64,000 bases of DNA from Maribellus luteus (GTDB taxonomy: Bacteria > Bacteroidota > Bacteroidia > Bacteroidales > Prolixibacteraceae), in assembly GCF_003576475.1 (NCBI RefSeq), contig NZ_QWGR01000002.1, forward strand, positions 1 through 64,000, written 5' to 3'. How positions within the stretch are numbered: position 1 is the first letter of the stretch; each line of letters begins with the position of its first letter. Under the pieces are notes generated by a model. That model was given only the letters and a program-made list of their open reading frames with translations. It ran no database searches and was not told the origin of the DNA. This document shows, piece by piece, positions 61,286 to 64,000 of this stretch. Position numbers and translations under genes: made by a program.

Positions 61286-62953
61286 ATGAAGAAGAAAATT
61301 TGGATAGGAGTGTTGCTGGTCGTGGTGATGGGTGCCATGGTTTTGGGCTTCACCCGCGACGAGAAAAATTTTGAAATTGCCAAGAACCTGGATATCTACC
61401 ATACCCTTTTCAGGGAACTGAACATGTTTTATGTGGATGATATCGACCCCGATAAACTGGTAAAAACCAGTATCGACGACATGTTGATGTCGCTGGATCC
61501 TTATACCAACTATATTTCGGAAGACCAGATCGAGGATTTTCGGTTTATGACTACCGGGGAATACGCCGGAATTGGGGCTTTAATCGGACAGCAGAACGGT
61601 AAAATTGTTATCTCGGAGCCTTACGAAGGTTTTCCGGCGCAAAAATCAGGGTTAAAAGCCGGTGACATTATTCTTGAAGTCTCGGGAAAAGAGACCAAGG
61701 AAATGAATACCGAAGACGTAAGTAATTTATTGAAAGGCCCGGCCAATCAGCCGGTGACAATCAAGTTGCAGCGCCCTGGAGATAAAAAGCCTTTTACGGT
61801 TGACGTGGTACGCGAGAAAATATCGATTAACGCAGTGCCTTATTACGGAATGCTGGATAATCGTACCGGCTATATTCGGCTTACGCAGTTTACCGCCGAT
61901 TGCAGCAAAGATGTTCAGAAAGCTTTTCTTGAGCTGAAAAAGAACAATCCCGATGCTTTGGTGCTCGATCTTCGCGGAAACCCCGGAGGCTTGCTGATGG
62001 AAGCGGTGAACATTGTTAACTTTTTTGTGCCCAAGGGCGAGGAAATTGTTAGCACCCGCGGAAAGGTAAAACAGTGGGACAAAACCTATAGCGCGACTTC
62101 TGCGCCGCTTGATACAACCATTAAAATTGCAGTATTGGTTAACCGGGGATCGGCTTCCGCATCCGAAATTGTAGCCGGCGCCATCCAGGACCTCGACCGT
62201 GGTATTGTGGTAGGTACCCGCACTTTTGGAAAAGGCCTGGTGCAAACCACCCGCGACCTAAGTTACAACACGAAACTGAAAGTGACCACTGCAAAATACT
62301 ATATTCCGAGCGGGCGTTGTATCCAGGCGCTCGATTATTCGCACCGGAACGAAGATGGGAGTGTGGGCCACATTCCTGATTCGCTGATTACCGAATTCAG
62401 CACCAAGCACGGCCGCAAGGTTTTTGATGGCGGAGGTGTGGTACCCGATCTGAAAATTGAAGGCGACCAGCTAAGTACACTGGCCATTGAACTGGTTACC
62501 CGTTTCAAGGTGTTTGATTTTGCTACGAAATATTCGAACGAGAATGCGTCGATCCCTCAACCCGAAGATTTTGTGATCAACGACGAAATTTACAATCAGT
62601 TTGTAGATTATGTGGAAAACAGTGATTTTAAATACGATTCGGAATCGCAGGAAGAATTTAAAACGCTGATGGAAACGGCCAAAAGGGAAAAGTACTACGG
62701 TTTGGCAGAGGCAGAATTTGAAGCGCTGAAAGCAAAACTGGAGCCCAATCTGGATAAAGACCTGAAAGAGTTCAGGAAAGAAATAAGCGAGTTGCTCGAA
62801 GACGAGATTGTTTCGCGCTACTACTATCAGAAAGGGGCCATTCGTGCGGCTATTAACGACGACGACGGCATCAAAAAAGCCGTGGATGCCCTTCATTCTG
62901 AAACCGCTTACGCGGGCTACTTTGCCCCGGGAACGGTAATTACCAGGAACTAA
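61286..62953 (+). CDS. C-terminal processing peptidase (S41 family)
   Basis: 555 residues. An N-terminal signal/anchor helix (about 5-21) exports it. PDZ domain about 90-165 (GLKAGDIILEVSGKE binds substrate C-termini). Catalytic domain with YIRLTQF, LRGNPGGLL, the nucleophile segment NRGSASASE (286-294) and the general base Lys316 in FGKGLVQT, a Ser-Lys dyad. A C-terminal helical region (about 420-555) is typical of Bacteroidota CtpA homologues. It trims or degrades envelope proteins. ATG at 61286; followed by a terminator. Confidence 0.96.
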   Translation: MKKKIWIGVLLVVVMGAMVLGFTRDEKNFEIAKNLDIYHTLFRELNMFYVDDIDPDKLVKTSIDDMLMSLDPYTNYISEDQIEDFRFMTTGEYAGIGALIGQQNGKIVISEPYEGFPAQKSGLKAGDIILEVSGKETKEMNTEDVSNLLKGPANQPVTIKLQRPGDKKPFTVDVVREKISINAVPYYGMLDNRTGYIRLTQFTADCSKDVQKAFLELKKNNPDALVLDLRGNPGGLLMEAVNIVNFFVPKGEEIVSTRGKVKQWDKTYSATSAPLDTTIKIAVLVNRGSASASEIVAGAIQDLDRGIVVGTRTFGKGLVQTTRDLSYNTKLKVTTAKYYIPSGRCIQALDYSHRNEDGSVGHIPDSLITEFSTKHGRKVFDGGGVVPDLKIEGDQLSTLAIELVTRFKVFDFATKYSNENASIPQPEDFVINDEIYNQFVDYVENSDFKYDSESQEEFKTLMETAKREKYYGLAEAEFEALKAKLEPNLDKDLKEFRKEISELLEDEIVSRYYYQKGAIRAAINDDDGIKKAVDALHSETAYAGYFAPGTVITRN

Positions 62954-62973
62954 TTTTTTGAATCAGATAAGAG

Positions 62974-62998
62974 AAGGAGGTCGGGAGGCCTCCTTTTT
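62974..62998 (+). terminator. Intrinsic terminator after the S41 protease gene
   Basis: aaggagg and cctcctt pair as a 7-bp stem with an 8-base loop, followed by a run of five T, about 20 bases after the stop at 62953. Confidence 0.75.
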
Positions 62999-63133
62999 GC
63001 TTGCAACCATTTCGAAGTTTAGCTGTTAGGAAATAAGCGGCCAATTCAACTGATTCCCTCGAATTTATTAATTTACGGAAGAATAACAGGATGTTTATTT
63101 CTGTTGCTGAAGACAAATCAAAATCATCTTGCC

Positions 63134-64000
63134 ATGCAAAAACTGAAAAAATTCATCGTCCCCTTTTTGTTGTTTACCTCGGCGGTATTTGTAAAATACT
63201 TTCTTGAAAAATATGAATTGGTGGATGATCAATGGTTCCGTTTTTTTGATAAAACCGGTTCTATTTTAATGATCGTCAGCGTTGCCTGGCTGATAATCGT
63301 TTTTCTTAGAACCAGCAAGCGCGCGTTTCTGGAAAAGTACGATACCTCGAAAACAGACAACCTGCGATCGAGAAAATTTCACACGCAGTTCAATATCATG
63401 GAGAGTATCATTATTGCACTGGTGGTGATCATTGCCATTGGGAGTATTTTGATGTTGTTTGATGAGGTGAAGCGTTTGGGAATAAGTCTTTTTGCTTCGG
63501 CGGGCGTGGCCGGTATTATTATTGGTTTTGCCGCGCAAAAGCTGATTGGCGCTGTGCTGGCCGGTCTTCAGATTGCCATTACGCAACCCATCCGGCTCGA
63601 CGATGTGGTGGTGATAGAAGGAGAGTGGGGAAGGATTGAGGAGATCACCCTGACCTATGTGGTGGTGCACATTTGGGACCAGCGGCGGCTGATTGTTCCT
63701 TCCACCTATTTCTTTGAAAAGCCCTTTCAGAACTGGACACGTACCTCTGCCGAAATTTTGGGAACGGTTTTTATTTATACCGATTACCAGGTATCGTTTG
63801 AGGCGCTTCGGAATGAATTGACCCGTTTGCTGGAATCAAGCCCGCTGTGGAATAAAAAAGTAAATGTGTTGCAGGTAACCGATGCCAAAACAAACGGGGT
63901 GGAGATTCGCGCACTGATGAGTGCAAAAGACTCGTCAACAGCCTGGGATTTGAGGGTGTTCATCCGCGAGAAACTGATTGAATTTCTTCAGAAGAAATAC
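63134..64000 (+). CDS. MscS-family mechanosensitive ion channel (3' end beyond the window)
   Basis: 289 codons are open from the ATG at 63134 to the window edge. Hydrophobic helices at about 8-25, 43-59 and 88-108 precede the pore-lining helix with its Gly/Ala pattern ASAGVAGIIIGFAAQKLIGA (121-140). The MscS beta-domain follows: ITQPIRLDDVVVIEGEWG, then VHIWDQRRLIVPS and NWTR. It is a tension-gated inner-membrane channel protecting against hypo-osmotic shock. The start is supported by position but not by a strong ribosome-binding site. Confidence 0.93.
   Translation, partial: MQKLKKFIVPFLLFTSAVFVKYFLEKYELVDDQWFRFFDKTGSILMIVSVAWLIIVFLRTSKRAFLEKYDTSKTDNLRSRKFHTQFNIMESIIIALVVIIAIGSILMLFDEVKRLGISLFASAGVAGIIIGFAAQKLIGAVLAGLQIAITQPIRLDDVVVIEGEWGRIEEITLTYVVVHIWDQRRLIVPSTYFFEKPFQNWTRTSAEILGTVFIYTDYQVSFEALRNELTRLLESSPLWNKKVNVLQVTDAKTNGVEIRALMSAKDSSTAWDLRVFIREKLIEFLQKKY

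Noticed and set aside
63266-63670. 134-codon minus-strand open frame near the right end
   Set aside because: It is antisense to the MscS-family gene, which reads cleanly from 63134 to the window edge.

Overview
The window is chromosomal DNA from a member of the Bacteroidota. The evidence is an STN-type SusC/SusD pair under a FecI/FecR-like sigma/anti-sigma pair, an ATP synthase subunit a with a long secreted N-terminal extension, single-chain GlyRS, DUF4834 and DUF2807 proteins, and several matches to the Bacteroidota promoter core TAnnTTTG. The gene mix fits a marine or anoxic Marinilabiliales/Prolixibacteraceae-type bacterium, but that family placement is a guess.

Region 1 (1-13.1 kb, nearly all minus strand) is housekeeping. 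It holds bactofilin, AtpZ- and AtpI-like proteins and F1Fo ATP synthase atpB-E-F-H-A-G, with atpD and atpC absent. After these come fabH, a yceD(DUF177)-rpmF unit with its own promoter and terminator, an orphan sensor kinase, dxs and coaX. Region 2 (13.5-16.5 kb) has a membrane-anchored single-domain response regulator, a POT-like transporter and a 3-methyladenine glycosylase.

Region 3 (16.6-47.4 kb) is a large surface-polysaccharide locus. It opens with the four enzymes that make UDP-GlcNAc(3NAc)A (WbpE, WbpD, WbpA, WbpB). A GxxExxY gene lies between wbpE and wbpD, flanked by short repeats. From 21.3 kb the DNA is visibly richer in A+T. This part has a flippase, two CapK-type adenylate-forming enzymes, a rhamnosyltransferase-like protein, an FkbM methyltransferase, two tandem heparinase II/III-family proteins without obvious signal peptides, a CapA-like phosphoesterase, a GT4 glycosyltransferase, a fused dehydrogenase/Gfo-Idh-MocA oxidoreductase (opposite strand) and a YfhO-like membrane protein. 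A compact minus-strand operon (39.7-47.4 kb) then encodes GT2, WecB, WecC, GT4, a D-glucuronyl C5-epimerase-like protein and AsnB. Together they predict a uronate-rich polymer with possible C5-epimerised, amidated, O-methylated and acyl/aminoacyl-modified residues. No initiating phosphoglycosyltransferase, Wzy or export machinery was recognised here.

Region 4 (47.5-64 kb) returns to core and regulatory genes: glyS, the ECF sigma-FecR-SusC-SusD unit, a DUF5723-like/DUF4834 pair, two paralogous DUF2807 adhesin-like beta-helix proteins, a Spy/CpxP-like protein, a C-terminal processing protease and a truncated MscS channel. No tRNA, rRNA, CRISPR array, insertion sequence or prophage was found.
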